Positions 38,889 through 47,256 of a DNA stretch of 64,000 nucleotides are shown piece after piece. This DNA comes from an uncultured Clostridia bacterium (lineage in GTDB: Bacteria > Bacillota > Clostridia > Oscillospirales > Feifaniaceae). Where the stretch lies: positions 62,001-126,000 of the forward strand of contig CALWCA010000003.1 in NCBI GenBank assembly GCA_944376235.1, given 5' to 3'. Each line of letters opens with the position of its first letter. Position 1 is the stretch's first letter. The position numbers and the translations under genes were made by a program. The notes beneath the pieces were generated by a model. The model was given only the letters and a program-made list of their open reading frames with translations. It was not told where the DNA came from and made no database searches.

Positions 38889-39899
38889 GTGGATCAGCAG
38901 CTGAGTGCTCTTTTGGAGCTCATGCCGCAGCGTGTCCGGCACGCAATACAGTCACTTTCGCCAGGGCAGTGCGCCGCGCTCACGGAGCTGCGGCTGCGCG
39001 TGAACCGGCCCTGTACGCTGACGCTGGCGGGGGAGACGGTTTTTTTGTCCTCTCAGGGAGGCGCAACGGCGGTGTGCGATCGCCCCGTCTGGCTCAGTCA
39101 GGACGAAATGGACGAGGTCTATTTGAAGCTGTGCCGCAACTCTGTCTATGCCCGCGCGCAGGAAATTGGGCAGGGGTTTGTCACCTACTGCGGCTGCCGT
39201 GCCGGACTGTGCGGCGAGGCCGTTCTTGAAAACGGGGAAGTGGTGGGGTTTCGAAAGCTCAGCGCCATCAATCTTCGCATTGCACGCGAGCAGCGCGGCG
39301 CCGCAAAGGAGCTGCTGGATGTGGTACTGGAGAAGGGACGGGTGCTGCCGACGCTGCTGGTGGCGCCGCCCGGCTGCGGAAAGACCACCATGCTGCGGGA
39401 TTTGTGCCGTCTTCTGGCCCTGCGGCGCCTGAGGGTGGCGGTGATTGACGAGCGCGCCGAGATCGCAGGGGAGCCGGGACATCCTTTTGACCTTGGCGGG
39501 GTTACGGAGGTGCTTTCGGGGCTGCCCAAGGCGCAGGGAATGGAGCTTGCGCTGCGCACCCTTTCCCCGCAGGTGATGGTGGTGGATGAGCTGGGCAGCG
39601 AGGAGGAGGTGCGCGCCATGCTGGGAGTGCTCAACGCGGGCGTCCCCGTGGTGGCAAGCTGCCATGCGGCCTCCTTTGAGCAGCTGACAAGGCGGCCTCA
39701 GTTTCAGATGCTGAAAAAGGCCTGTGTTGTCAGCAGGGTGGTTGTGCTGGAGGAAAGCAGCCTGGGAAACATCAAGGAGGTTGTCAGGCTGGAGGAGGGG
39801 TATGATGAAGTGGATTTTCACAAGCGTGATTCTCTTCTCCTTCACGGGGCTGGGACTGTATCGGATCCAGGGCGAAGAGCTCCGCTTTCGGACGCTTGA
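38889..39899 (+). CDS. spoIIIAA: Stage III sporulation protein AA (ATPase)
   Basis: Mother-cell ATPase of the SpoIIIA-SpoIIQ feeding-tube complex, similar to type II/IV secretion ATPases. The 336-residue protein has Walker A APPGCGKTT with Lys165, an Asp box VAVIDERAEI and Walker B-like VMVVDELGS. GTG 38889 follows AAGGAGGG. It is about 30 residues longer than usual: after the normal end near residue 304 the frame continues for 98 bases inside spoIIIAB in another frame, a long overlap. Confidence 0.95.
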   Translation: MDQQLSALLELMPQRVRHAIQSLSPGQCAALTELRLRVNRPCTLTLAGETVFLSSQGGATAVCDRPVWLSQDEMDEVYLKLCRNSVYARAQEIGQGFVTYCGCRAGLCGEAVLENGEVVGFRKLSAINLRIAREQRGAAKELLDVVLEKGRVLPTLLVAPPGCGKTTMLRDLCRLLALRRLRVAVIDERAEIAGEPGHPFDLGGVTEVLSGLPKAQGMELALRTLSPQVMVVDELGSEEEVRAMLGVLNAGVPVVASCHAASFEQLTRRPQFQMLKKACVVSRVVVLEESSLGNIKEVVRLEEGYDEVDFHKRDSLLLHGAGTVSDPGRRAPLSDA

Positions 39900-40245
39900 C
39901 GAGCTGTGTGCCTTTATGCGCGTCTTTTTGGAGGTGCTGGAGAGCACAAGGAGCGACCTGGAGGAGGTGCTTGAGCAGACCCGGTGCCGGTGCCACCTTC
40001 CCGCCCCTTTTGAAGAGAAGAGCTTGCTCGGCCCCCTGGAAGGGGAGGAAAAGCGGCTGGCAGAGCGATTTTTCGCCGGTCTTGGGACCAGCTCGATGAT
40101 GCAGCAGAGGACCCACTGCAGGGCCTGCATCGAGGAGGGAGAGCGGCTGCTTGCCAAAAACAGGACGTATATGGGAGAAAAGCGCAGGCTGACCATCAGC
40201 CTCTCGGTGCTGGGCGGGCTCTTTGTGGCGATCTTATTTCAATAG
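39802..40245 (+). CDS. spoIIIAB: Stage III sporulation protein AB
   Basis: A 147-residue GspF-like protein with an N-terminal hydrophobic segment (WIFTSVILFSFTGLGLYRI), a cytoplasmic helical domain (ELRFRTLDELCAFMRVFLEVLEST, read in two parts) and a C-terminal membrane helix (LTISLSVLGGLFVAILF). GGAGGAGGGG lies before the ATG pair at 39802/39805. The first 98 bases overlap the end of spoIIIAA. Confidence 0.9.
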   Translation: MMKWIFTSVILFSFTGLGLYRIQGEELRFRTLDELCAFMRVFLEVLESTRSDLEEVLEQTRCRCHLPAPFEEKSLLGPLEGEEKRLAERFFAGLGTSSMMQQRTHCRACIEEGERLLAKNRTYMGEKRRLTISLSVLGGLFVAILFQ

Positions 40246-40259
40246 GAGGGGGGATTTTT

Positions 40260-40454
40260 GTGAGCGTTGACATGGTCTTCAAGATTGCCGCCATCGGCAT
40301 CATTGTGGCGGTGCTCAATCAGGTGCTCATCCGGGCCGGAAGGGAGGAGCAGGCCATGATGACGGCGCTTGCCGGCCTGATTGTGGTGCTGCTCATGATG
40401 ATTCAGGAGATCAAGGTGCTGTTTGACGCCGTCAAAACCACCTTTGGGATATGA
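40260..40454 (+). CDS. spoIIIAC: Stage III sporulation protein AC
   Basis: A 64-residue two-helix membrane protein (VFKIAAIGIIVAVLNQVLI and MMTALAGLIVVLLMMI), the normal size and pattern for SpoIIIAC. GTG 40260 has AGGAGGGGGG upstream. It is followed after 3 bases by spoIIIAD, to which it is related. Confidence 0.93.
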   Translation: MSVDMVFKIAAIGIIVAVLNQVLIRAGREEQAMMTALAGLIVVLLMMIQEIKVLFDAVKTTFGI

Positions 40455-40457
40455 ACG

Positions 40458-40841
40458 ATGAACATTTTGCAGATTTCGGGACTTGCTTTGAGTGCGGTGG
40501 CGCTGGCCGTGCTGCTGCGGCAATATCGGGCCGAATACGCCCTCGCGCTGGGCCTGGTGGTGTCGGCGGTCATTTTGATGGCGCTGATGCCGGTGCTGAA
40601 GGAGACGATGGAGCTGCTTATTGACATTGCGTCAAAGTCCGGCGTTTCCCAGACTTTAAGCATCATTGTCAAGTCGCTGGGCATTGCCTTTGTGGCGGGA
40701 ATTGCGGCCGACATCTGCCGCGACGCCGGGGAGAGCGCCATGGCGGCAAAGGTGGAGCTGGCCGGAAAGGTGGCCATTTTGTCGATGGCCATGCCCATGG
40801 CCGCGCAGCTCATGGAGCTTTTTGAACGGATTTTGCAGTAG
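40458..40841 (+). CDS. spoIIIAD: Stage III sporulation protein AD
   Basis: A 127-residue membrane protein with about four hydrophobic segments, similar to SpoIIIAC but longer, ending MAAQLMELFERIL. The conserved GIAADICRDAGE loop is present. It belongs to the membrane platform of the SpoIIIA complex. Confidence 0.93.
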   Translation: MNILQISGLALSAVALAVLLRQYRAEYALALGLVVSAVILMALMPVLKETMELLIDIASKSGVSQTLSIIVKSLGIAFVAGIAADICRDAGESAMAAKVELAGKVAILSMAMPMAAQLMELFERILQ

Positions 40842-40866
40842 GAGCGGTGGAAAGGGTGCTTGGGAT

Positions 40867-41991
40867 GTGAAAAAGCTGACCGTTTGTCTTGTCGCGGCGG
40901 TGCTGGTATTTGGCTGCTGCCTTGGCGCGCGGGCGCAGGAGGAGGATTTGGCGCTCTTGTATGAAGGGCTGTTTGAGAGCTTTGGAGGGGAGTCGCTGCA
41001 GGAGGCAATCCCCGAGGAGGCAGGGAAGCTGCTGCCTGACAATGCGGCGACCTCCCCGTCGGGCCTCATGGAGGCGCTGTCGCTGAGAAATATTGTCAAT
41101 GTGGCCTCCGGGGGGCTTTATCAAATCATCCGATCCTGCCTGCAGGACTTCTCAAAGCTCATTTTGGTCGTGCTGCTTGTGGTGCTTGCCGGCGCCATGT
41201 CCGACGCCTTCCACGCGGAATTTGCGGCCCCCGCCATTCGCATCTGCGCCATGCTGGGGGTTGCGGTGGCGACCTACAGCATCCTCTCGGACAGCTTGAC
41301 GCGCTGCGAAGAGGCCATCAAAAGCGCCACCACGCTGCTGGAGGTGGTCATCCCCGTGCTCACGGCGGCAGGCCTTGCTGCAGGACGGACGCTCAGTTCC
41401 CTGCTGCTCCCGGTTTCGGTTTCAACCGGGATTACGGCGTTTGCCGCCTTTAACAGCCGGCTTTTCCTGCCACTGATGCAGATTTATTTTGCCTTGGCCC
41501 TGGCCTCCTCCGTCAGCGGGGCGGCCAGCCTGAAATCCCTGTGCAAAGTCTTCCACAAGACCTTGATTTTTGCCATGGGGTTTGCCACGACGCTGATGTC
41601 CGGCCTGCTGTCGCTGCAAAAGATTGTCGGCGCCTCTGCCGACAACATCGCGACGGACGCCGCCAAATTTGCCCTGGGCAGCGTTATCCCCGTGGTGGGC
41701 TCGATCCTCACCGATGCGCTGGGCACGGTGCTCGGCTGCATCAAGGCGCTGCGCGGCTCCATCGGGGTGATTGGAATTTTTGTGCTGCTCACATTCATGC
41801 TGCCGGTTGCCGTGCGGGTACTGCTGCAGACGCAGCTTTGCCGCCTGGCGGGGGCGCTGTCGGAGCTGTTTGGGGAAACCAGCGTTACGGAGTTTCTGGA
41901 GGCGGTGTCGGCGGTGTGGAGCATGCTGGCGGCACTCACCGTTTGCCAGGGAGTTTATTTTATTGCGGCAACGGCCCTGATGGCGACTTGA
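40867..41991 (+). CDS. spoIIIAE: Stage III sporulation protein AE
   Basis: A 374-residue polytopic membrane protein with an N-terminal signal sequence (LTVCLVAAVLVFGCCLGARA), an extracytoplasmic stretch of about 60 residues and seven or eight helices with the family text LVVLAGAMSDAF, GFATTLMSGLLSLQKIV and DAAKFALGSVIPVVGSILTD. GTG 40867 has AAAGGG at 11 bases. It is probably the central membrane component of the complex. Confidence 0.93.
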   Translation: MKKLTVCLVAAVLVFGCCLGARAQEEDLALLYEGLFESFGGESLQEAIPEEAGKLLPDNAATSPSGLMEALSLRNIVNVASGGLYQIIRSCLQDFSKLILVVLLVVLAGAMSDAFHAEFAAPAIRICAMLGVAVATYSILSDSLTRCEEAIKSATTLLEVVIPVLTAAGLAAGRTLSSLLLPVSVSTGITAFAAFNSRLFLPLMQIYFALALASSVSGAASLKSLCKVFHKTLIFAMGFATTLMSGLLSLQKIVGASADNIATDAAKFALGSVIPVVGSILTDALGTVLGCIKALRGSIGVIGIFVLLTFMLPVAVRVLLQTQLCRLAGALSELFGETSVTEFLEAVSAVWSMLAALTVCQGVYFIAATALMAT

Positions 41992-42011
41992 GGGAAAGGC
42001 AGGTGCATACA

Positions 42012-42485
42012 ATGGCAGTGATCAGGCAGTGGGTGTTGGCGCTGGGCGGCGCGGGGCTGCTGTGCGCCGTAGCGCAGTGCCTCATGCCGTCCAAGGCAAT
42101 GGAAAAGCAGCTGCGTCTGGTGCTTTCGCTGGTGCTGCTGTGCCTGTTCTTCGGCGTTTTCGGGAAGGTTTCCGCGCAGCAGATGCAGGATTTCTCGATG
42201 GAAGAGCAGCAAGCCATGCCGCAGGAGCAGCAGCAGGTGACGCAGCAGGGAGTACTTCTTTTGACCAGGCTGGAGCTTGCCAGGCTCATTGAGCAGACGC
42301 TGCTCGAGCAGACGGGCTCCTCCTTTACAGTCAGCGCGATCGGGCTCAGTCAGCAGGACGGGGAAGTTACCGTGCAAGAGGTTGCGCTGGCCTCGTTGCA
42401 GGGCAGAGACCCGCAGGAAATTGCGGACATATTAAGCAGGCAGCTTGACCTGTCTGTAACAGTCAGTGAGGTGAATGGACAATGA
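42012..42485 (+). CDS. spoIIIAF: Stage III sporulation protein AF
   Basis: A 157-residue protein with two N-terminal membrane helices (about 5-50), then an extracytoplasmic domain with a Gln/Glu-rich linker and a ring-building-like fold ending LDLSVTVSEVNG. ATG 42012 is preferred over GTG 42003. It overlaps spoIIIAG by 4 bases (ATGA). Confidence 0.9.
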   Translation: MAVIRQWVLALGGAGLLCAVAQCLMPSKAMEKQLRLVLSLVLLCLFFGVFGKVSAQQMQDFSMEEQQAMPQEQQQVTQQGVLLLTRLELARLIEQTLLEQTGSSFTVSAIGLSQQDGEVTVQEVALASLQGRDPQEIADILSRQLDLSVTVSEVNGQ

Positions 42486-43021
42486 AGCTCCCGTTACCCG
42501 AGAAAATGCCCGTGGCGCTGTGCGTTGCGGCGGCAGGTGCCGTGGTGCTGCTGTGCCTGATTCCCGGCACAGGCGGCGGCACGGGGACGCAGCCCGCCGT
42601 GACACGGCTGGAAAGCGAGGACACGCAGCAGTATGTGGAAAACCTGGAGAGCAGGCTGAGCACGCTGCTGGGCAGCATTGACGGCGTGACAGAGCTGTCT
42701 GTCATGGTGACGCTGGAATCCGGCGTGGAATACGTCTATGCCACCGAGCAAAAGAGCAACGTCAACCTGCTCAGCGACACGCTGAGCAGCACGGAAAAAC
42801 GGGTGGAAAATCAAAATGACACAGAGGATTCCTATATTATTCTCAAGGACGCCTCCGGAGGGGAATCCGCCGTGCTCATCAAGCGGCTGGAACCCACGGT
42901 GCAGGGTGTGGCCATTGTGTGCAGGGGCGCACAGGACAATGTGATTCGACAAAAGCTGCTGGAAACGGCAGCCACGGTTTTGGGGATTCCCACCTCGAGG
43001 GTCAGTGTTGTCTCCAAATAA
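42482..43021 (+). CDS. spoIIIAG: Stage III sporulation protein AG
   Basis: A 179-residue protein with one membrane helix (VALCVAAAGAVVLLCLIPG) and a large domain facing the intermembrane space, which in Bacillus forms a 30-subunit ring. Conserved stretches are YVENLESRLSTLLGSIDGV and VQGVAIVCRGAQDNVIRQKL. It is translationally coupled to spoIIIAF. Confidence 0.93.
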   Translation: MKLPLPEKMPVALCVAAAGAVVLLCLIPGTGGGTGTQPAVTRLESEDTQQYVENLESRLSTLLGSIDGVTELSVMVTLESGVEYVYATEQKSNVNLLSDTLSSTEKRVENQNDTEDSYIILKDASGGESAVLIKRLEPTVQGVAIVCRGAQDNVIRQKLLETAATVLGIPTSRVSVVSK

Positions 43022-43081
43022 AGCGGATGCTTTTTTGAATAGAACATCAAGATTGATTCAGGCAGGAGGAGAAAGGTGATT

Positions 43082-43645
43082 ATGCTCATGAAGAAGAAAA
43101 AGATTATTTTTGTGTCGCTTGCGGTGATTTTGGTTCTGGCCTTTTTCATCAACGGACTGATGGAGCAGCAGAGGGCAGAGCTCATTGAGCAGGTCTCGTC
43201 GTCCACAGTCAACGAGACCAAGATTTTGGGCGAGGCAACGCTTGTCGACGCAAGCGGGGGAGATTCGGACGTTTCGGTAACGGTGGGCTCGGTATCTTCC
43301 GGCTATTTTGCCGACGCGAGAATCAACCGTCAGAAGGCGCGCGACGAGGCGGTGGAGCTGCTGCAGTCCATTGTGTCCGACAGCGCGGCCGACGATGAGA
43401 GCAAGCGGGAAGCGGCGGAGGAGCTTGGCGTGATTGCGGCCATCATCGCCAAGGAGAGCGACATGGAGAGCCTTGTGAAGGCAAAGGGCTTTTCGGATGC
43501 CGTCGTGGTCATGGGCGAGAGCGACGTCACGGTGGTGGTGCAAAGCGACGGGCTGAGCGGCGCCGACGTGAGTAAAATCAAAGAAATTGTCATGAGTGAG
43601 GCTTCGGTGGGAGCGGAAAACATCAAGATCATCGAAGTGAAGTAG
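43082..43645 (+). CDS. spoIIIAH: Stage III sporulation protein AH
   Basis: A 187-residue protein with an N-terminal membrane helix (IIFVSLAVILVLAFFINGL) and an EscJ/PrgK-like extracellular domain that, in Bacillus, zips to forespore SpoIIQ. The family stretch YFADARINRQKARDEAVELL is clear, as is the final beta-alpha unit ending NIKIIEVK. Starts at GTG 43076, ATG 43082 and ATG 43088 are all possible; 43082 fits the AGGAGGAG spacing best. It ends the operon. Confidence 0.93.
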   Translation: MLMKKKKIIFVSLAVILVLAFFINGLMEQQRAELIEQVSSSTVNETKILGEATLVDASGGDSDVSVTVGSVSSGYFADARINRQKARDEAVELLQSIVSDSAADDESKREAAEELGVIAAIIAKESDMESLVKAKGFSDAVVVMGESDVTVVVQSDGLSGADVSKIKEIVMSEASVGAENIKIIEVK

Positions 43646-43695
43646 CTGCAAGGGCATGGGAACGCAGGGTTCAAAGGGAAAAATCGGGGAGGTTC

Positions 43696-43724
43696 TTGCC
43701 TGAAACGTTTTGGCATGGTATACT
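43696..43724 (+). promoter_or_regulatory. Sigma-A promoter of the asp23-nusB operon
   Basis: TTGCCT (43696-43701) and TATACT (43719-43724), spacer 17 bp, between spoIIIAH and the Asp23 gene. It would uncouple housekeeping genes from sporulation transcription. Confidence 0.7.
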
Positions 43725-43795
43725 AACATAGAATCCCGTGGGGGATGACAAAACCGCGACAACGCAGGCTTTGCCTGCTTTTCGGAGGGATGACT

Positions 43796-44245
43796 ATGGA
43801 AGGCAAATATGTGGAAGGCATCGGCAACGTGCGTATTTCAGAGGATGTCATCAGCACGATTGTTGCTGTGGCTGCGCTGGAGGTCAAGGGCGTGGTGGCG
43901 CTGACACCGCGTCCTGCGGCCGACATCAAGGGACTGCTGCCGGGCAAGAAGACGCCGGCCAAGAATGTGCGTGTCGACGAGCAGAATGGGCAGGTTGTCA
44001 TTGAGCTGGGCGTAACCATTGAGTTTGGCCATAAGCTGCAGGAGGTTTCCCTGAGCTTACAGACCGAAGTGAAGAAGGCTGTTGAGTCCATGACCGGGCT
44101 GACGGTGTCTGCCGTCAACGTCTTTGTGCAGGGCGTCAAGCTGCCCGAGCCCAAGGAAGAGGCGGAGCAGGAACCGACGCAGATGGATTTGTCCGAGCCA
44201 AAGGAGCAGACGCCCACAGACGACGCTGCCGAGCAGGAGGACTGA
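43796..44245 (+). CDS. Asp23/Gls24 family protein (YqhY-like)
   Basis: A 149-residue DUF322/Asp23 protein. The core EGIGNVRISEDVISTIVAVAALEVKGV is typical, and the later VELGVTIEFGHKLQEV and VSAVNVFVQGVKL complete the domain. The C-terminus is an acidic Glu/Pro/Gln tail. ATG 43796 sits 6 bases after GGAGGG. In Bacillus YqhY lies in the same place before nusB and affects fatty-acid synthesis through the adjacent accBC, which is absent here. Confidence 0.9.
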   Translation: MEGKYVEGIGNVRISEDVISTIVAVAALEVKGVVALTPRPAADIKGLLPGKKTPAKNVRVDEQNGQVVIELGVTIEFGHKLQEVSLSLQTEVKKAVESMTGLTVSAVNVFVQGVKLPEPKEEAEQEPTQMDLSEPKEQTPTDDAAEQED

Positions 44246-44253
44246 AGCCGAAG

Positions 44254-44285
44254 GAGACAGACGGGGGGATCCCCCCGTCTGTCTC
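44254..44285. terminator. Perfect 32-bp palindrome between asp23 and nusB
   Basis: Arms GAGACAGACGGGGGG and complement around a central AT. A proper T-tract is absent, so it may attenuate rather than stop transcription into nusB. Confidence 0.6.
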
Positions 44286-44347
44286 TTGCGGTATTTTGCG
44301 GACAAGCAGTGCTGAACCTTGACACTTGAGCATGATGGGGGAAAACC

Positions 44348-44749
44348 ATGACCAGAAAAGATGCAAGGGCTGCCGCCGTGCAGCTGCTCTACGAGTTTGA
44401 ATTTCACAGGGACGAGAGCCCCGTTTCCTTTTTTGACTTTTCCCAGGGACAGTTTGAAGCGGAGTTTGACGCATATACCGCACGGCTGTTTTTCGGCGTT
44501 TTGGAGCATCGCACGGAAATCGACGAGATGATTGCAGCTCACAGCCGGAACTGGCGGCTTGACAGAATCAATAAAATCAGCCGTGCGATTTTGCGGCTGG
44601 CCGTTTTTGAGATGCTCTTTGACAATGAGGTGGAAACCCCCATCGCCATCAACGAGGCGGTGGAGCTTTCCAAGCAGTTTGAGCTGGGAGAGTCTGCCGC
44701 CTTTATCAATGGCGTGCTGGGCGGCATTGCGCGGGGTGCAAAGTCGTGA
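44348..44749 (+). CDS. nusB: Transcription antitermination protein NusB
   Basis: A 133-residue all-helical RNA-binding protein of the rRNA antitermination complex. It begins RKDARAAAVQLLYEFEF and has the conserved WRLDRINKISRAILRLAVFEML and TPIAINEAVELSKQF, ending FINGVLGGIAR. The stop overlaps the next gene as GTGA. Confidence 0.95.
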   Translation: MTRKDARAAAVQLLYEFEFHRDESPVSFFDFSQGQFEAEFDAYTARLFFGVLEHRTEIDEMIAAHSRNWRLDRINKISRAILRLAVFEMLFDNEVETPIAINEAVELSKQFELGESAAFINGVLGGIARGAKS

Positions 44750-45708
44750 GCCGGTGGTGCCTTGGGATCGACACCAGCAATTATACCACCTCGGTGGCCG
44801 GCTGCGATATGGACGGGGCGGCGCGCTCGCGGCGGCTGCCTTTTGACGTTGCTCCCGGTCAAAGGGGGGTGCGTCAAAGCGACGCCGTTTTTCTGCACAC
44901 CAAGGCGCTGCCGGGGCTCATCGAGCAGCTCATGGACGACTACGGCTGCCCCCCTGCGGCCGTCTGTGTCTCGGCAACGCCCAGGGACGCCGAGGGCTCC
45001 TACATGCCCTGCTTTTTGACGGGGGTGCTTGCGGCGCGCGGGATCGCGGCGGCGCTGCAGGTGCCTCTTTTTCGTATTTCCCATCAAAGAGGGCATATTC
45101 TGGCCGCCCTTTTGGGCTGCGCCGGTCAAAAGGGCCTGCCCTTTTTCCTGCCGGAGCAGCCCCACTTTGCCTACCATGTTTCGGGGGGCACGACCGAGCT
45201 GCTCTACGCGCCCATCGGGCCGAAGGGGGATGGCCCCGTCACCTGCGTGGGCGCTGGGGCCGACCTGCATGCGGGGCAGCTCATCGACCGGTGCGGCGTG
45301 CGCCTGGGGCTCAAATTCCCCTGCGGGCCGGCGCTGGAAGAGCTGGCGCAGCAGGGCAGCCCCACACTGCCGCCCATGCGCTTTTCCCCGACGACGCAGC
45401 TTCACCTTTCGGGGCTGGAAAACAAATTTGAAGCTCTGCTGCGCCAAAGCAGGCCGGCCGACGCGGCGCTGTGGCTGCTCGAGAGCCTGGCGGCGGGGCT
45501 GGTGGCGCTGGCCCAGGCCGGCATGCAGGGAAAAGAGGAGCTGCCTTTGGTGCTTGCGGGAGGCGTTTGCTCCAACAGGCTGATTTGTGAGAGGCTTGCC
45601 CGGCGCTTTGACGTGCGCTGCACAAGCCATGAATATGCGGCGGACAACGCCTGCGGCGCAGCGCTTTACGGGGCGCTTGCGCTCAGAGGGGAGGATTTTC
45701 AAGCATGA
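44746..45708 (+). CDS. TsaD-like (Kae1/glycoprotease M22) paralogue
   Basis: A 320-residue ASKHA-fold protein related to TsaD, the tRNA t6A enzyme, but not a standard TsaD. The phosphate motif reads GIDTSNYTTSVAG where TsaD has GIETSCDETAVA, and the C-terminal motif is LAGGVCSNRLICERL with DNACGAALYG. The HxxxH metal pair is retained in SHQRGH. Clostridia often carry this paralogue between nusB and xseA beside a separate true tsaD. The function is unknown. GTG overlaps nusB and the end overlaps xseA. Confidence 0.8.
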   Translation: MSRWCLGIDTSNYTTSVAGCDMDGAARSRRLPFDVAPGQRGVRQSDAVFLHTKALPGLIEQLMDDYGCPPAAVCVSATPRDAEGSYMPCFLTGVLAARGIAAALQVPLFRISHQRGHILAALLGCAGQKGLPFFLPEQPHFAYHVSGGTTELLYAPIGPKGDGPVTCVGAGADLHAGQLIDRCGVRLGLKFPCGPALEELAQQGSPTLPPMRFSPTTQLHLSGLENKFEALLRQSRPADAALWLLESLAAGLVALAQAGMQGKEELPLVLAGGVCSNRLICERLARRFDVRCTSHEYAADNACGAALYGALALRGEDFQA

Positions 45709-46931
45709 ACCGGCAACCGGGACGGGAGGGCGACGTTCTCACCGTCTCCCAGCTCAACGCCATTGTCAAGGCCCTGCTGGACAATGAGCCCCTGCTGTCG
45801 CACGTCATGGTGCGCGGCGAGCTCTCCAACTTCAAATACCACACCCAGAGCGGCCACCTTTACATGACGCTCAAGGACGAAAAAAGCGCGGTGCGCGCCG
45901 TGATGTTTGCCTCCAGCGCCAAAAAGCTGCTTTTCCGGCCCGAAAACGGCATGAAGGTCATTGTGGAGGGCCGGGTGGCCGTCTTTGAACGCGACGGGCA
46001 GTATCAGCTCTATCTCACCGGCATGCAGCCCGACGGGCTGGGGGCGCTGCATCTGGCCTACGAGCAGCTCAAGGCCAAGCTGGCCGCCGAGGGGCTGTTT
46101 GCCCCCGAGCGCAAAAAGCCCCTGCCCAAAACGCCCTTTCACATCGGCGTTGTCACAGCCTCCACCGGCGCCGCGGTGCGCGACATCATTCATGTGCTGG
46201 GCAGGCGCTTCCCGGCGGCGCAGGTGCTGCTCTATCCCGTGCTGGTGCAGGGGCCAGACGCTCCCCCCATGATTGTGGAGGCCATAAACTGGTTTAACGA
46301 GCGGCATGCCGCAGACGTGCTGATTGTGGGCAGAGGGGGCGGCTCCATCGAGGATTTGTGGGCCTTTAACGACGAGTCGGTGGCGCGTGCCATCGCGGCA
46401 AGCGCCATCCCCGTCATTTCGGCGGTGGGCCACGAGACCGACTTCACCATCGCCGACTTTGTGGCAGACCTGCGGGCGCCCACCCCGTCGGCCGCAGCCG
46501 AGCTGGCGGTGCCCGATTCGCTCACGCTGCGCCAGAGGCTCTCCAACGTCAATGTACGCATGGCGGATTTGCTGCTTCGAAAGACCTCGGCCGGACGGGC
46601 AAGGCTGGAGACGCTGTCGGCGCACTGGGCGCTGCGGCAGCCTGAAAAACTGCTCGACGAAAAAAGGCTGGTGCTCGACGGGCTGTCCCAAAGGGTGCTT
46701 CAGGCCCAGCAGACGCGCCTGGAGCGCGGCCGTCAGAGCCTGAGCCTGACGGCGGGCAAGCTGTCGGCGCTCAGCCCGCTCGGCGTGCTGGAGAGAGGGT
46801 ATTCCATCGTACTGCGCCGGGACAGCCCCGTCAGGCGGGCCGACGAGCTCGCGGTGGGTGATGAGCTCACGCTGCGCTTTGCAAAAGGAGAGGTGCAGGC
46901 CCGTGTTACCAAAACCAAGGAACAGCAGTGA
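45705..46931 (+). CDS. xseA: Exodeoxyribonuclease VII large subunit
   Basis: A 408-residue catalytic subunit of ExoVII, which degrades single-stranded DNA. The N-terminal OB fold (LSNFKYHTQSGHLYMTLKDE) precedes the core with VVTASTGAAVRDIIHVLGRRFP, GRGGGSIEDLWAFNDE and SAVGHETDFTIADF, then a coiled-coil and the C-terminal LERGYSIVLR that binds XseB. The start overlaps the TsaD-like gene by ATGA. Confidence 0.97.
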   Translation: MNRQPGREGDVLTVSQLNAIVKALLDNEPLLSHVMVRGELSNFKYHTQSGHLYMTLKDEKSAVRAVMFASSAKKLLFRPENGMKVIVEGRVAVFERDGQYQLYLTGMQPDGLGALHLAYEQLKAKLAAEGLFAPERKKPLPKTPFHIGVVTASTGAAVRDIIHVLGRRFPAAQVLLYPVLVQGPDAPPMIVEAINWFNERHAADVLIVGRGGGSIEDLWAFNDESVARAIAASAIPVISAVGHETDFTIADFVADLRAPTPSAAAELAVPDSLTLRQRLSNVNVRMADLLLRKTSAGRARLETLSAHWALRQPEKLLDEKRLVLDGLSQRVLQAQQTRLERGRQSLSLTAGKLSALSPLGVLERGYSIVLRRDSPVRRADELAVGDELTLRFAKGEVQARVTKTKEQQ

Positions 46932-46979
46932 TTCCCTGCCACTGTGCAGGCTGGGAGCAACAAGAAGGAGGAATGCCGC

Positions 46980-47246
46980 ATGAACGAGAACACGCAGGAC
47001 ATGAAAGAGCAAGGGCAGCAGACGGAGCAGCCCATGGAATTTGAAAAGGCGCTGGCACGGCTGGAGGAGATTGTGAGAAAGCTCGAGGCAAACGATACCC
47101 CGCTCGAGCAGTCGCTCAAGCTCTTTGAGGAGGGCGTCGCCCTGACGGCGCGCTGCAACGCGCTGCTTGAGAAGGCCGAGCAGCAGGTCAGCATGCTGGT
47201 GCGCGGGCAGGACGGCACCATGACGCCCGCCCCCATGCCAAAGTGA
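46980..47246 (+). CDS. xseB: Exodeoxyribonuclease VII small subunit
   Basis: An 88-residue XseB. The core FEKALARLEEIVRKLEANDTPLEQSLKLFEEG is characteristic (quoted only in part of its helices elsewhere). ATG 46980 has AGAAGGAGG upstream. It lies 48 bases after xseA and 10 bases before ispA. Confidence 0.95.
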   Translation: MNENTQDMKEQGQQTEQPMEFEKALARLEEIVRKLEANDTPLEQSLKLFEEGVALTARCNALLEKAEQQVSMLVRGQDGTMTPAPMPK

Positions 47247-47256
47247 GGAGGGTTTC

